Origin: Eutreptiella sp. 'Long Island Sound 2002'
Lineage: Eukaryota; Euglenozoa; Euglenophyceae; Eutreptiales; Eutreptiaceae
DNA length: 64,000 bases
Assembly: GCA_964036045.1 (NCBI GenBank)
Contig: OZ038388.1
Coordinates: forward strand, 34,736,497 to 34,800,496
Direction: 5' to 3'
A program made the position numbers and the translations under genes. Each line of letters opens with the position of its first letter. Position 1 is the stretch's first letter. The notes beneath the pieces are model-generated. The model did not search any database. It was not told the origin of the DNA and saw only the letters and a program-made list of their open reading frames with translations. Positions 1 through 10,256 of the stretch are shown here, one piece after another.

Positions 1-1175
1 ATTCTTCCTCATCATCCAGTGACAACCTTGAACCGCAACCTCAACCCAAGAAGTATCACCGTGTGGCTGTACATAGTCCTCGGGAAGGGGTGGTGGATGT
101 GGATGCCATGTCAAGTGATGGCTGTCCTGTGCAGATGCACAGCGAAGAAGAGTACATCATTCACAGTTCAAGCTGAAATGAATGGGCAACCTGCTTGTTT
201 GGGATGTGGGGCTTCACGGAAGGCATCTTTTTTGATCACCCTCAAAACACCGAATGGCCTTTTCACCTTGGCCTCTTTCAACCAAGTCACTATGTGGCTC
301 TGGGTCCATTTTAAATCGCGAATGGATACAAGTAGTGGACTCGCAACCGCTCATCCGATTCCTCTGCAAAGGTCCCATCGTTATTGTATTTTGGATTAGG
401 ACCAACGATGCAGAATTTTTGTATTGTACACCGTACGAAGTTTCATGTTTACAGGGCATTGTCTTGCCCACTGCCTCCCCCTATGCATCAGCATAGCCAG
501 CATGGTATCTTTTGGGTGGACGGTTTATGCCTCAGGGACAACACGGGAGAGTAGAACATTCACATTTAAAGCTTAAGTGAACAGTCATGCTTGTCTTTTT
601 GTGTGTTTCTTTGCTGAGGTGTGGGATTTGGCAACAAAGAATGGTGTAGTTCATTGTACAAAAAACCAATGGAAAAACGCGTGGACGGTTTTGAAATCTC
701 GGGGGAAAATGCTCGGAAAATTTGGCAGCCAGATCGGGTCCCAAAACGCAACCAAGATCGCTAGGAACGTTCCATGGACTTCCCAGCCAACCGTGCCGGG
801 GGAGCTCGGAAGAATCTTTGGCTGGGATTTCTGAAATCAACCATGCAATATGAGTCCTGTTTGCTGAGCATAAATGCTGAGCATCCCCAAATATCCTGAG
901 CAATATGCTCCGCATTTTGCTGCCATTTTTTACCTTCTATGCTGTGCGTTCCAGCGCCATGTGAGTCTCTGCCTTTGTGCGTGCCCTATCGGTACGCATT
1001 TGTTCTTGTGTTTTGTGTTGTGGCATGTGTTATGTACTGGTGCCAGTGCGGTGTTTTCTTGTCCATCACGTTGTTCCATGTGTTTGCCTGCAGCTTGGGT
1101 TGGGGCAATCTGGTTAACCCAACCAGTGTTGTCGCTTGTGTTGTCGCCTGTGCATGGTTTGTTACGGAGGTGCGT
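1..1175. other. no supported gene
   Basis: I see no coding region with convincing composition here. Several short open frames overlap on both strands without a domain or a splice-bounded exon. From about 951 to 1160 the plus strand becomes rich in G and T, the first of several strand-skewed blocks in the left part of the window. Confidence 0.5.
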
Positions 1176-1362
1176 GCAAGGTGCAGAAATTGGGAGCCTG
1201 GAACCTGTGACAAGCATCAGATTCAAAAAAAAAATTCCCGGTACGCCAATAGGGGCTGCAGGGTGCAGAAAATAGGACCCTGGAACCTGTGACAAGCATC
1301 AGACTAAAAATGGAAGAATCCTGGTATGCCAGTATGGACTGCAAGGTGCAGAAATCAGGACC
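1176..1362 (+). repeat. 82-bp repeat, about 2.3 copies
   Basis: The phrase GTGCAGAAAT..GGACCCTGG recurs near 1180, 1262 and 1345, spaced about 82 bp, with shared internal text (ACCTGTGACAAGCATCAGA). The same unit recurs at 41880-41995, so this is a dispersed and locally tandem family. No coding content is evident. Confidence 0.8.
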
Positions 1363-1428
1363 CTGGGTGTGTTTCTATGGGGGCCATTCAACGGGGTACA
1401 AGTTGGGCAACCATCCCAAAAACATTGA

Positions 1429-1481
1429 ACCGTGCGCGCACCGTGCACGCACCGTGCGCGCACCGTGCGCGCACCGTGCGA
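1429..1481 (+). repeat. alternating pyrimidine-purine GC repeat
   Basis: Tandem 12-bp unit ACCGTGCGCGCA, about four copies. Such alternating sequence can adopt Z-DNA. An inverted array of the same unit lies at 2337-2371, so the two face each other across about 0.85 kb. Related GTGCGCGC or GCGCGCAC strings occur near 25105, 26523, 30415, 31515, 41770 and 42030. Confidence 0.8.
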
Positions 1482-1544
1482 CAACGCCCCCATTCATATT
1501 ATACTTATTCATACTTACAATGCGCCTAAAGCAAGCTGTAAATA

Positions 1545-1990
1545 CCGACAAACACACAACCACAGACCCTGACCCCTGAGCACACGCCATACGGTACATA
1601 ACAACAACCACACCACCGGGATGGACGACACCACGATGACCACCCCAGGCGAACAACCACCACAGACCCTAATCTATGAACACAACACGCCCAACACCAA
1701 ACACACCTCACACAAGCACACAAGCAGCACGACAACCCACACACCAACAAACCACCCCACTCGGCCCGAACAACAAAAAACCACGTACCACGGCGCACAA
1801 CACAAACGAGAGACAACAGGCACCACACCCACACCGAGAAGCAAACCGGAACCACACGAGCCACAAAAACTGCAGGCGCACGCCAACACAAACCCCACAG
1901 CCCAACACCCCACACGCCACCGTACGCAAGAGAAGCACGACCACCCACAACCGCCAGGCAAAGCAACAACCCGGAAACAGCATTCTGGCT
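1545..1990. other. C/A-rich (plus) strand-skewed block
   Basis: About 450 bp in which the plus strand is nearly all C and A with few T or G, so the minus strand is G/T-rich. Long open frames on the minus strand here are compositional. It lies directly downstream (minus strand) of the exon at 1991-2303 and could be its intron; I see no certain donor. Confidence 0.6.
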
Positions 1991-2303
1991 CATGATCATC
2001 AATTCTAGGGGCTTCAGCTTCCACTTCAGGTAATTGGGGCTCCAGCAAAGCGTCCATCGGCGCCTCATGGTGCACAGGTTGGGGGGAATCGGGGCTCTCA
2101 GCTGTCACAATTGCAAACTCCAACCGCTCCTCGGGTGCATGCTCGTACAAGACCTCTTCACCACCCAATTCGTACCGAATAGAGACGCGACGCCCACCTC
2201 TTGGAGAAAGGTCAACGACAGTGGCCGACACCCTATCCCCGTTGGAGCGGTGGTAGTACACAGGCAGTCCGGCGACAAGCCAGGGCAGCTCAGATTCAGG
2301 CAT
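1991..2303 (-). CDS. partial protein with tudor/chromo-like segment
   Basis: Minus-strand reading frame starting at the ATG at 2301-2303 (MPESELPWLVAGLPVYYHRS). About residues 6-62 alternate hydrophobic and charged residues as in a small beta-barrel (ATVVDLSP..RRVSIRYELGGEEVLYEH), followed by an acidic proline-rich stretch ending near 1991. This resembles tudor/chromo-type modules, which in protists are common in transposon polyproteins; that is inference. The frame continues into the low-complexity G/T block, so the true 3' end, probably a splice donor, is unknown. Composition clearly differs from the flanks, so I think it is a real exon or a transposon remnant. Confidence 0.45.
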
Positions 2304-2336
2304 TGTCGCTCTGGTGGACACAGAATACGCAAAAGG

Positions 2337-2371
2337 ACGCACGGTGCGCGCACGGTGCGCGCACGGTTCAG
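2337..2371 (-). repeat. inverted copy of the GTGCGCGCAC repeat
   Basis: GCACGGTGCGCGCACGG-type units, reverse complement of the array at 1429-1481. The pair brackets the exon at 1991-2303. Confidence 0.75.
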
Positions 2372-2975
2372 GCAACACCCCCAATATATAATATGCAATA
2401 TAATATAATATATAGGCCGCCGCACATATACATGTGGTGTAGGGGCCCCGCCACGTTGGGCACGGTGTCCTTAACGTACCCCAGTGTGGACGTACATGTG
2501 CACACGGAGAGGGGGATACCAAGGGCGCTTAGGTGCTCCCACTTACCCTGCTGGCGTTGGTTGTTCCCCTCGGGCTTTCCCCCTTTGTTAGGGCTTTCGC
2601 CCCAAACTTATGGCACGTTACTTCGTGCTCCCAGAGGACCCAGGGCCTCATAGGTTTGCCCAGCTATGCATGCCTGCTTGTTCCGGGCTTTGTGTACTTT
2701 TCGGCTTGGCTCTCTTGAGCCATGCCTCAATGTGCCGAGCGTTGGGGTTCGCTAGGCCTAGTTGGGCATACTAGGTCGGTGCCAACCCATTCTAGGTATG
2801 CTACTATCTTCGCAGCCACCCCGCATCGCCAATATATAGTGTTGCGCTGCGCAAGTGGGTTGCCAACGGGTCCAGTCCTTCACATACCGCGGACGCTGTC
2901 CACGGGTTGGACCACCGCGCACTTCCTTTTTGTAGTCATTGGTGCGGACCCGGCATTTGGATGGGGTGGAGGTTA
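2372..2975. other. no supported gene
   Basis: Mixed sequence without recognisable coding or repeat content. A short ATATAATATAATATATA stretch lies at about 2390-2412. Confidence 0.4.
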
Positions 2976-3790
2976 GCTGGTCGGATCTTCAAGCTGAGGT
3001 TTGGGGTTGTCTAGTGGGTTTGCTTGTTGTGCCGGTAGGTGTGTGTGTTGTCTGGTGCGCTGAGGTGAGGGGGTTAGGGTTAGGGGTGTTCCGTCCTCAG
3101 GTCGGCCCCGCTTTTTTCCCTCCCTAAGATATTGTACAGTGACTGGGGCCTGTCTATCCAATTTGGCTTTACCCCTGCTATGGGGAAGAGGGCCATTGCC
3201 GGTGGGCCTAGGGCCTTCGCCCCTGTTCCGGTGGGGGACTGGGTTTTTTTGGCCCCCCTGCACCCCATGGTGGTGCCAAGGCTGCCATCTCCTGTCATCC
3301 CCCGCAAGAACCGTCGCCTTGTGGGCACCGCGGGCAACTATGGTTGTTGTTGGTGTTGTCTCCCCGGTGCACCGCTGTCGCAATTTTCTGGGTTCAGGGG
3401 TGGGCGGGCTGTGTGTTTGGTGTATTGGCAGTGGTATGGTATGTTGTGGCGTCGTGACCCCCGTGTTGTGTACGTGGGCTGTATTCCGGGTTTAGGGTAT
3501 GGCATGGGGGCGGGTGGGGCTCTCTGGTGTTTGGGGCAGGTTCTGCTTGCCGTTGTCTTTGGGGCTACGGTATGTGTGTCCACGGCGGATGGGGTCAGTA
3601 TGGTTGGGCCGGGCAGCTGTGGCGGGTAGTGGTGTGCCTATCGCCCTGTGCATGTGGGCTTGGCTTCTGTGAGTGGGTGTAGGATCCGTCGGGGCTGCAC
3701 GGTTTCGGTGGATGTTTGCTGGTGCTACTGTGGCGCCGTGGGGGGTGGCTTCCGTGGCGTGCTTGGCTTGTCTTGTCGGGGCCAGCAAGC
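2976..3790. other. G/T-rich (plus) strand-skewed block with short TTAGGG run
   Basis: About 800 bp strongly enriched in G and T on the plus strand. It contains GGGTTAGGGTTAGGGG at 3071-3086. The skew flips to C/A-rich near 3790 and back near 3905. Open frames here reflect composition and I do not call genes. Two TTAGGG units are too few to call a telomere. Confidence 0.55.
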
Positions 3791-4147
3791 ATCCCCACAA
3801 ACCATGAAACCTCAATGAGTCCAGGCCCGAACCCACAGAAACCACAGCCATGAGCATACCAACGCTAGCAGACCACAACAACGTGACCCGCAACCGTGAC
3901 CCTTGACCACCTGGCGTTGTTGACGTGTCGCGAGGAGGTATTTTGTATGGCATGGTGGGCGTGGGTTGGCTAGGTAAGGGGGCGTGTGGTCACGGTCCGT
4001 AGTTACTGAAGTTTGCATAGGTAACGAAGGTTTTGGCCCTGGGGGCCCCTGAATTGCCACCGCCAGCCCATCCACCCTGACCTCCATCCCTTACCCCTAA
4101 CCAGTTCTTTTGTTTTTGAACTAAAGTGAGCGCGGGGCCACAGGCGC

Positions 4148-4669
4148 ATGATGGGGTCACACCAAAACATAGGAGCCTGGGACTGGTCCAAGCTCATGGA
4201 CAACAACATGGCAGCGCGAACAATGGCGTGGTCACGGCTCATCAACACACCCTGCATGGCGTGCATGGTTCCAATGCATGGGATGGAGGTTCACGGAAAT
4301 GGCACATTAGTGGTAAACAGCATATGCTTAAGGTGAATCGAATATTGGTTTGATTCCCTGTGCACAAACATTTTCCATTCGCCGCCACATGGGATTCCGG
4401 TGAGCCAGCTAGGGATTTTGTATACAGGGATTTTGTGCGCGCTAACCCCGATGGTCATGGCAGGTACGACAGCAATGCTGCTTGAGGGAACATCACATGT
4501 TATGACGGTACGTTGCTGGGATCACTGGTCCACTCGGTTTTTTGGGGCACCCGTACTGTACATAAATGGACCTTTTACATTCCAGGGTTCCCCCGAGTGC
4601 ACTCAATGGCAACCCCAACCCCCTTCACCAACACACCACCTACCCCACCTCCCTCAAAGCATAAATTGA
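4148..4669 (+). pseudogene. interrupted coding-like frame, unknown
   Basis: One plus-strand frame stays protein-like across about 520 bp (RTMAWSRLINTP near the start, WDHWSTRFFGAPVLYINGPF near the end). A single in-frame TGA at 4335-4337 interrupts it. The sequence around the stop (AAG then GTGAAT) could instead be a splice donor with an acceptor near 4405. I do not recognise the protein. It could equally be chance. Confidence 0.28.
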
Positions 4670-4757
4670 AAGAAGCTGCCAGGCAAGTTGCAGCGAGCGG
4701 AAGAGCTCGAACAGACCCTCGAGATGGCAAAAAAAGGACATAAATACCACCACCGTT

Positions 4758-4827
4758 GGGGGGGGGGGGGAGGGGGGGGAGGGGGGCTGGGTAGGGTCCC
4801 CGTCACCCGAGCCCAAAAGGGGGGGGG
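4758..4827 (+). repeat. poly-G tracts
   Basis: Runs of G broken by single A residues. G runs of 8-18 bases recur through the window (for example 6250, 7022, 7815, 9241, 15045, 15223, 21120, 26138, 32655, 48598, 60777, 61697, 62940). Confidence 0.9.
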
Positions 4828-4936
4828 TCTCAAAAAGGGGATGAACGCCCCCCACCCCACGCAAACCTTTTTTTGCCCAACCCTCGGTGAACTCCAACAG
4901 CATCATTTTCACTGACGGCTCCTCAGCAGTGGAACG

Positions 4937-5876
4937 GGGAAAATCTCGCCCAAAATCTCGCCCAAAATCTCGCTGAAAATCTCGCGGAAAATCTTGCCCA
5001 AAGTCTTGCCCAAAATCTCGCCCAAAATCTCGCCCAAAATCTCACCCAAAATCTCGTCCAAAATCTCGCCCAACATCTCGCCCAAAATCTCGCCCAAAAT
5101 CTTGCTGAAAATCTCGCCCAAAATCTCACCCAAAATCTCGTCCAAAATCTCGCCCAACATCTCGCCCAAAATCTCGCCCAAAATCTTGCTGAAAATCTCG
5201 CCCAAAATCTCGCCGAAAATCTTGCCCAAAATCGCGCTGAAAATCTCGCCCAAAATCTCGCTGAAAATCTCGCCCAACATCTCGCCCAAAATCTCGCCCA
5301 AAATCTTGCCCGAAATCTTGCCCAAAACCTCGCCCAAAATCTCGTCCAAAATCTCGCCCAAATTCTCGCCCAAAATCACGCCCAAATTCTCGCTGAAAGT
5401 GTCGCCCAAAATCTCGCTGAAAATCTCGCCCAAAATCTCGCCCAAAATCTCGCCGAAAATCTCAGCCAAAATCTCGCCCAAAATCTCGCCGAAAATCTCG
5501 CTGAAAATCTCGCCCAAAATCTCGCTCAAAAGATTTGGGGCGAGATTTTTGGCACGATTTCCGGCGAGATTTTGGGCATCATTTTCGGCGAGATTTTGGG
5601 CGACATTTGGGGCAAGATTTTGGGTGAGATTTTCGGCCAGAGTTTGGGCGAGTTTTGGGACAAGTTTTTGGACCAGATTTGCAGAGAGATTTTCGGCAAG
5701 ATTTTCGGCAAGACTTTCGGCAACATTTTCAGCAACATTTTTGGCGAGATCTTGGCCAAGATTTTTGGCGAGTTTTTGGGCCAGATTTTCAGCGAGATTT
5801 TGGGCGAGATATTAGGCGAGATTTTCGGCAAGATTTTTGGCGAGATCTTGGGCAAGATTTTTGGCGAGTTTGCCAA
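4937..5876. repeat. 12-bp repeat array arranged as a large imperfect palindrome
   Basis: From 4937 to about 5532 the plus strand is a run of the 12-mer AAAATCTCGCCC with variants (TCTTGCCC, TCTCGCTG, TCTCGTCC). At about 5533 the orientation switches, and to about 5876 the plus strand carries the reverse complement (GGGCGAGATTTT and variants), more diverged. The 12-bp period is a multiple of three, so long open frames appear on both strands, reading as ISPK or ILGE repeats. These are most likely by-products. The arms could fold into a very long hairpin. Confidence 0.92.
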
Positions 5877-6145
5877 GGGGGAAGGTACCACCCCTCCTTG
5901 GCGAAAGTGGCGGGCTTGGGCTTCGTGGAAGCGAAGGGGAGTTTTTCGGACGAGTCGCTGTCGTTGAAGAGTTCGAATGACAGGGAGGCAGCCTTTGTAA
6001 CTCCACGCTTCAGCAAGATTTCGTCCTGGATGATATAGTCGGCGTCGTCGATGGCTACTAGACACGCCAGTTGTCCGGCGTCGGCAGGCATAATGACCTC
6101 CTGGCCTTGTGTTGACAGGCGTGCTTGGGTGTCCCGGACACTCAT
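5877..6145 (-). CDS. small protein-like coding region running into the 12-bp array
   Basis: Minus-strand frame from the ATG at 6143-6145. The first 90 or so residues have balanced composition (MSVRDTQARLSTQGQEV, ACLVAIDDADYIIQDEILL, FELFNDSDSSEKLPF). They then run into the 12-bp array, where this frame ends at 5789 and a neighbouring frame stays open. I do not recognise a family. The sharp change at about 5877 suggests the coding region has been truncated by the array or uses it as a repetitive tail. Confidence 0.45.
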
Positions 6146-6387
6146 GCGGTCAGGGGACAGTGTAGTGACGTTGGCGGCAGATTGTCAAGGCCCAGCGGCC
6201 TGGGCAAGCATGGACAAAAAGACACCGAAAAAAATAGACACTCAGAAAGTGGGGGGGGGGGGGGGGATGGAACCACAAAACTGTCCCATAGTATCACAGT
6301 GCAAATCAGCTTCGGCGCGTTCAACGCCTTTGTAAAAATTTTCTTTGACGCCTTTGGCGCCTAGCATTTTCTATGCTTTTTGGGCAA

Positions 6388-6435
6388 AGTGACCATTCCC
6401 CCCAGGGGGGGATTGCAAGGGGGGGGGGGGGGGGT
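6388..6435 (+). repeat. C/G palindromic element (GTGACC-C6-G7-ATTGCAA)
   Basis: AGTGACCATTCCCCCC followed by a G run and ATTGCAAGG, then a longer G run. The same design occurs at 21061-21090, 21101-21142, 21606-21652 and in part at 36316-36358. C-run/G-run palindromes can form hairpins or quadruplexes. Confidence 0.75.
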
Positions 6436-6909
6436 AATGCCATGCATGAGCAAGCCAGCCAGTCGCCACTCCCCATGTCGGTTCTTCTTTTCACCAACCA
6501 TCTTATCCTTGAAGACCCCCTCTATGACGCAGTCTTCCATTTCCACCCCGTTAGGTATTCGAGTCTCCAAAGAGGACTGGAGTCATTGAGGCTACATAAC
6601 CTGACCACAGTGGGGTCTCCAAAGTGGAGAGAAACATGGCTGTGGAAAAAAGTGTGGCAACAACGTCGACCAGACACATCAGCACCCATCAAACAACCCA
6701 TCAAACTCCCTTTCTCGAACTCCCTTCCACACAAATTCTTATCACATGGATGCCATCAACAGACAAGCTCTCCACACAACTAATGCACTTGCTTGTGGAA
6801 AAAGCCTGAAACTAGGGCTAAAATCGTTGCCGACGGACAAATTTTGTAATGTGTGCAAAGTGTGCACTGCACAAGCGGCATTCCCTCCCAAACATATTTC
6901 GCATGCACT

Positions 6910-7902
6910 TTAGGAGGAGGTTTTACTTAGTGATTTTACTGTTTCCCTTGTTGACAGGACCTCTGCAGAAGCTGGATTTATTGCTTTGAGTTTGCGATGC
7001 ACTGCAACATCCATTGACAATGAGCCCCCCCCCCCCCCCCCCCAGACCACGCCCCCCTGTGTGACATTCCGTCTGGTTGTTGCTCCTTTGCAGGGCCCTG
7101 GACGGTCACCCGTTCTTCCCTTCGCATGTTGCGTCGGGTCGCTGCTTTCTGTCGGCCGCTGCAGCCAGTGCTCTTGCTGGTGTCGTTTCTGTGTTCGCGG
7201 AGCCCAGTAGTTGGTGTGTTGGGGCTGTGCTGAATGTGGCGGGATGTGCCGTTTGCGCGTCAGCGGCGCCCAACAATTGGCGTATTGAGGATGTGCTGGT
7301 TGTTGCCGGGGTCGTTTGACTGTTTTTGCTGTCCACGTGCCTCTGTACACAGGCCGACCGTAGCCTGCCTCACTGTGTTTCTGTGTGTGTGAGGCCCAGG
7401 TGCCCTGTTTCTCATCGCGCTGTCCCGGCCGTCCACCATATGTCCTTTTCCCCCTCACCGCTGGTCTGCCCCTGATGGGCTCCCGCTCCTGTTGCGCAAA
7501 CAGCCCATCTGGGCTGCGGGAGACACCCCCCACCTGATGCCGGTTGAGCAGGGGTTGCCCTGGCACCCGGTAGCGACGGAGCTGGCTGGCCAAGCCATCC
7601 CCTTGATTGTCGCTGCCTCCCATGCGCACGCTCTGCCATCCGCTCCATTCCGGTTCCCTGTTGCCGCTATTCTGGTTGCCTCTCCTGCCTTGCTGTGCCC
7701 CTCCTCCTTGTTTGCTGTGCTCGCCCTTGTCCCTCCTGGTGTGGCTCCCACGTTCTGTGTGTCTGTGTTGCTCCTCCCCCTGTCTGTTGGCGCTCCTGGG
7801 TGCCCCTGTCGCGCATCCCCCCCCCCCCCCCCCGCCCCGGTCCTCCAGTCTAATGTGTCCCTGTCCACAGGTTGTCAGAAACACTGCACTAATCCAGGTC
7901 AC
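6910..7902 (-). CDS. basic, low-complexity ORF of a repeated element
   Basis: Minus-strand 330-residue frame rich in R, Q, H, G and P. It contains an internal repeat (QYANCWAPLTRKRH and QHTNYWAPRTQKRH). The part between about 7038 and 7632 recurs nearly unchanged at 36436-37030 and stays open there too. Basic low-complexity proteins of this kind occur as gag-like or nucleic-acid-binding proteins of retroelements, but I see no CCHC knuckle or protease, so that is only a guess. The N-terminal 90 residues include a poly-G-encoded glycine run and are absent from the second copy. A poly-C tract near 7022-7043 lies within the frame. Confidence 0.4.
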   Translation of the reverse strand: MTWISAVFLTTCGQGHIRLEDRGGGGGGGCATGAPRSANRQGEEQHRHTERGSHTRRDKGEHSKQGGGAQQGRRGNQNSGNREPEWSGWQSVRMGGSDNQGDGLASQLRRYRVPGQPLLNRHQVGGVSRSPDGLFAQQEREPIRGRPAVRGKRTYGGRPGQRDEKQGTWASHTQKHSEAGYGRPVYRGTWTAKTVKRPRQQPAHPQYANCWAPLTRKRHIPPHSAQPQHTNYWAPRTQKRHQQEHWLQRPTESSDPTQHAKGRTGDRPGPCKGATTRRNVTQGGVVWGGGGGGSLSMDVAVHRKLKAINPASAEVLSTRETVKSLSKTSS

Positions 7903-8038
7903 AAATGCAAAGAAAATGCAAATGGAATTTCGTCACGTCACAGTCTGCCATGGGCACGTATTGCTACGAAAATGTACAAAGATAACTCTTCAGTCAAAGG
8001 TCAAAGAGGCAATACAATGACAAAATGTTCGAGTCTGG

Positions 8039-8090
8039 GGTGTCAGGCAGGAAGTAGGCGTTTTACAGGTTGCGCAATCCTGCAGTCCTT
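8039..8090 (+). repeat. short dispersed repeat (copy at 10619-10665)
   Basis: GTCAGGCAGGAAGTAG followed by a diverged stretch and GCAATCCT is shared with 10619-10665. It may be a piece of a decayed element. Confidence 0.55.
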
Positions 8091-8933
8091 GAGGGCTCAC
8101 AGGTTGACGGCCAGGGTCCGAAGGTACTGAGTCTATTTCCGGTTGACAAAGAACTTGTGGATTGTGGAGCTTGGGTGCCCGCATATGAGGCTCCAAAGGT
8201 ATACTCTCGGTGCCACATGTACTGTGTCGCGTTGCACAGTTCACTTGCCAAGTTGTTGAAGATTCGTGAGCCAAAAGTGAGCTATGACCCCCCAGCGTTT
8301 GGGCCTTTCCCCTCCCCGGCACCTTGGTTTCAAGTCCCAAACAACCAACCCGTTCTGTTGTTCAGCCTCCCATTTCCGTGGGGCCCAAATGCTGCTCTTC
8401 CTACCCCCACCCCTCACTGGATCTGTGGGTGCCTGAGAGAAGGCGCCGCAAACCAGAGTTGCAGGAGAGCTCCTGGCTCGTGTGCTCACCCCTCCTCAGA
8501 CTGGATCTCCTGTCCAGGGCTGCCGCCCGCCTGGCCGTGCCATATTCAGCCCGTCAGCCATTTTATGAATGTCTCTACAGGATTGGAGGCCAAGAGCATC
8601 CAGGATCCGATGGTCACAGGCTCCCCAACAGTCAGGTACAGGAGTTGGTTAGTATCAGAGTTCTATTTCGGGTCAGAGATGTGCAGCTGTGGAGTCCCCT
8701 GCCCAAAGATGGAGTCCAAAAGGGGCGCATCTTGCATGGGGGCTGTCAAGGGAACGTGCTGGGACTGTTCCTCATCATTTGCAGCGGTGCTGCGAAAATC
8801 AGTGCCCAAGGGGGGCGGTTGTGCAGAGTGCGCACACAGCGTGCACAGCGCCCTTCTGCCGCATCTTGTACCGAGCAAACTGCCAGAAACCGCCCCACTT
8901 TACAAAGAGCTGCCTGCCCTTGCTGGCGTGTGA
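8070..8933 (+). CDS. uncharacterised ORF, doubtful
   Basis: 287-codon open frame. The first part (KVLSLFPVDKELVDCGAWV, RCHMYCVALHSSLAKLLKI) is protein-like; the rest is cysteine- and proline-rich and overlaps open frames in the other two plus frames. No domain is recognised. It could be a single exon or a chance frame in GC-rich DNA. Confidence 0.28.
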   Translation: MRNPAVLEGSQVDGQGPKVLSLFPVDKELVDCGAWVPAYEAPKVYSRCHMYCVALHSSLAKLLKIREPKVSYDPPAFGPFPSPAPWFQVPNNQPVLLFSLPFPWGPNAALPTPTPHWICGCLREGAANQSCRRAPGSCAHPSSDWISCPGLPPAWPCHIQPVSHFMNVSTGLEAKSIQDPMVTGSPTVRYRSWLVSEFYFGSEMCSCGVPCPKMESKRGASCMGAVKGTCWDCSSSFAAVLRKSVPKGGGCAECAHSVHSALLPHLVPSKLPETAPLYKELPALAGV

Positions 8934-9240
8934 CGGTCCCTCCATCCCCCTGGGAGGACGGCATGGCCGGCCGTACACAAGAACGGACGTCGGCGAACCT
9001 TGGCCGCAACAACGGCCCTCGCCAGCGCAGCATGTGCCTGCTGATGCCATGGCAGTGAAAGCACAGTGCACTGCCAAGCACATGGTAGGTTGGCAACAAT
9101 TTTGTACTCCCACCGAACAAACAAATATTGCCTGGCAAAAATTTTTCAATTGCTGGAGGATGGCCCCATTACCGATTTCTGGTGCTCATCACGGTGACGG
9201 CTTCCCCGCACCCCCGTGGGGCGGGACACGGGGCTGCCCG

Positions 9241-9605
9241 GGGGGGGGGGGGGTCCATTGGAAGGGCACGAACCGCCGACCAAAAAGTTTGCGCCGGCTG
9301 CGTTACCATTCGACCGGCGGATGTTTGTCAGCGGTTAGCTTCCCCACTGCTTGGAGCCTGATCAAAAACTGTTGACCCCCACCCCCACCCTCAAAAAAGT
9401 GATATCCAGTTTTAGGGGATAGAGGCCTCAGAATCAAAAAATCCATTGGGAGATGGTCTTATTGGGCAAAATAATGATTTTACAAGGGGTTGGACATCCA
9501 ATATCATGCCTTGGGGTATGCTACGTGAACGACCCCAAAAAGGGGGGGGTATACGACGCCCGCGCCTGCGCTTGATCTAACAACCCTCTTCGAGGTGATT
9601 TTGCC
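9241..9605 (-). repeat. dispersed repeat with tRNA-Cys-like unit
   Basis: Read on the minus strand it contains a body (TGTAAAATCATTATTTTG, GGATATCACTTTTTTGAG, CTCCAAGCAGTGGGG) followed by a tRNA-Cys-like unit at about 9275-9345 (GGTCGAATGGTAACGCAGCC, then GGTCGGCGGTTCG, a Pol III B-box-like string). Opposite-orientation kin lie at 58171-58410; the distal part (AACAACCCTCTTCGAGGTGAT) recurs at 60121-60285 and 22387-22410. This looks like a SINE-like family, though the tRNA-like part sits at the end rather than the head of the element. Confidence 0.75.
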
Positions 9606-10256
9606 CTCTTCCTTTTTCGAAGCTGCTGGGGTTCAGGAACAGGGGCACGGCGCGCGCACAGCACCTACTACGCCTCAACAAACAGGAGGTCAGGACAGTG
9701 GAGTCTTGCGACTGGGATCCAGATGACGTTGTGGCCTCATCGCGAAAGAACAATCGCGGCAAGGCTATGAACTCCTTACAAGCGGCGTGGGGCTGGGGGG
9801 AGCATCAGGCAGTTGAGTACAGAAGCACAGCGCAGCAGCACCGAACAGGAAGAGATCGCTTTATGGCCCGATGATGGGGCAAAACATGTGGAGGGGCGGA
9901 CACAAACTCCTCAGAGATGCCCCCCTCATGCCACCGCCCCAGGGAACTGGCCTCGGCTGCCGCCAATGAGCTCGCAGAACATGTTGGAGTAGGGTGCCCA
10001 CGCCGAACGGTGCGGCATGGGCTTCCTCTGGACACGTTTCCAAAGCCTGCAGCCGGACGTGGTCGGTCCACTACGTCTGGCGCCACTGTTTTTTTTTTCA
10101 AGGCTTGCGTGCGCCTCTCAACTCCGCGGCATGCGCACACTGCAATCAAGCAGCATGGTGACGTGGTCTCCTCGTGTCAAACACGTGCTGCCAGCGGCCG
10201 GAACATAGCATCATCGCGAAATCAAATCGACTGCCAGCGCCGAGCGCAGCGGGAAA

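Noticed and set aside
3071-3086. Interstitial telomere
   Set aside because: Only two TTAGGG units in a G/T-rich background; 51829-51895 is likewise too short and irregular.
4909-5815. Long frames of ISPK, ILGE or ARFW repeats on both strands
   Set aside because: They result from the 12-bp period lacking stops in several frames; no non-repetitive protein content.
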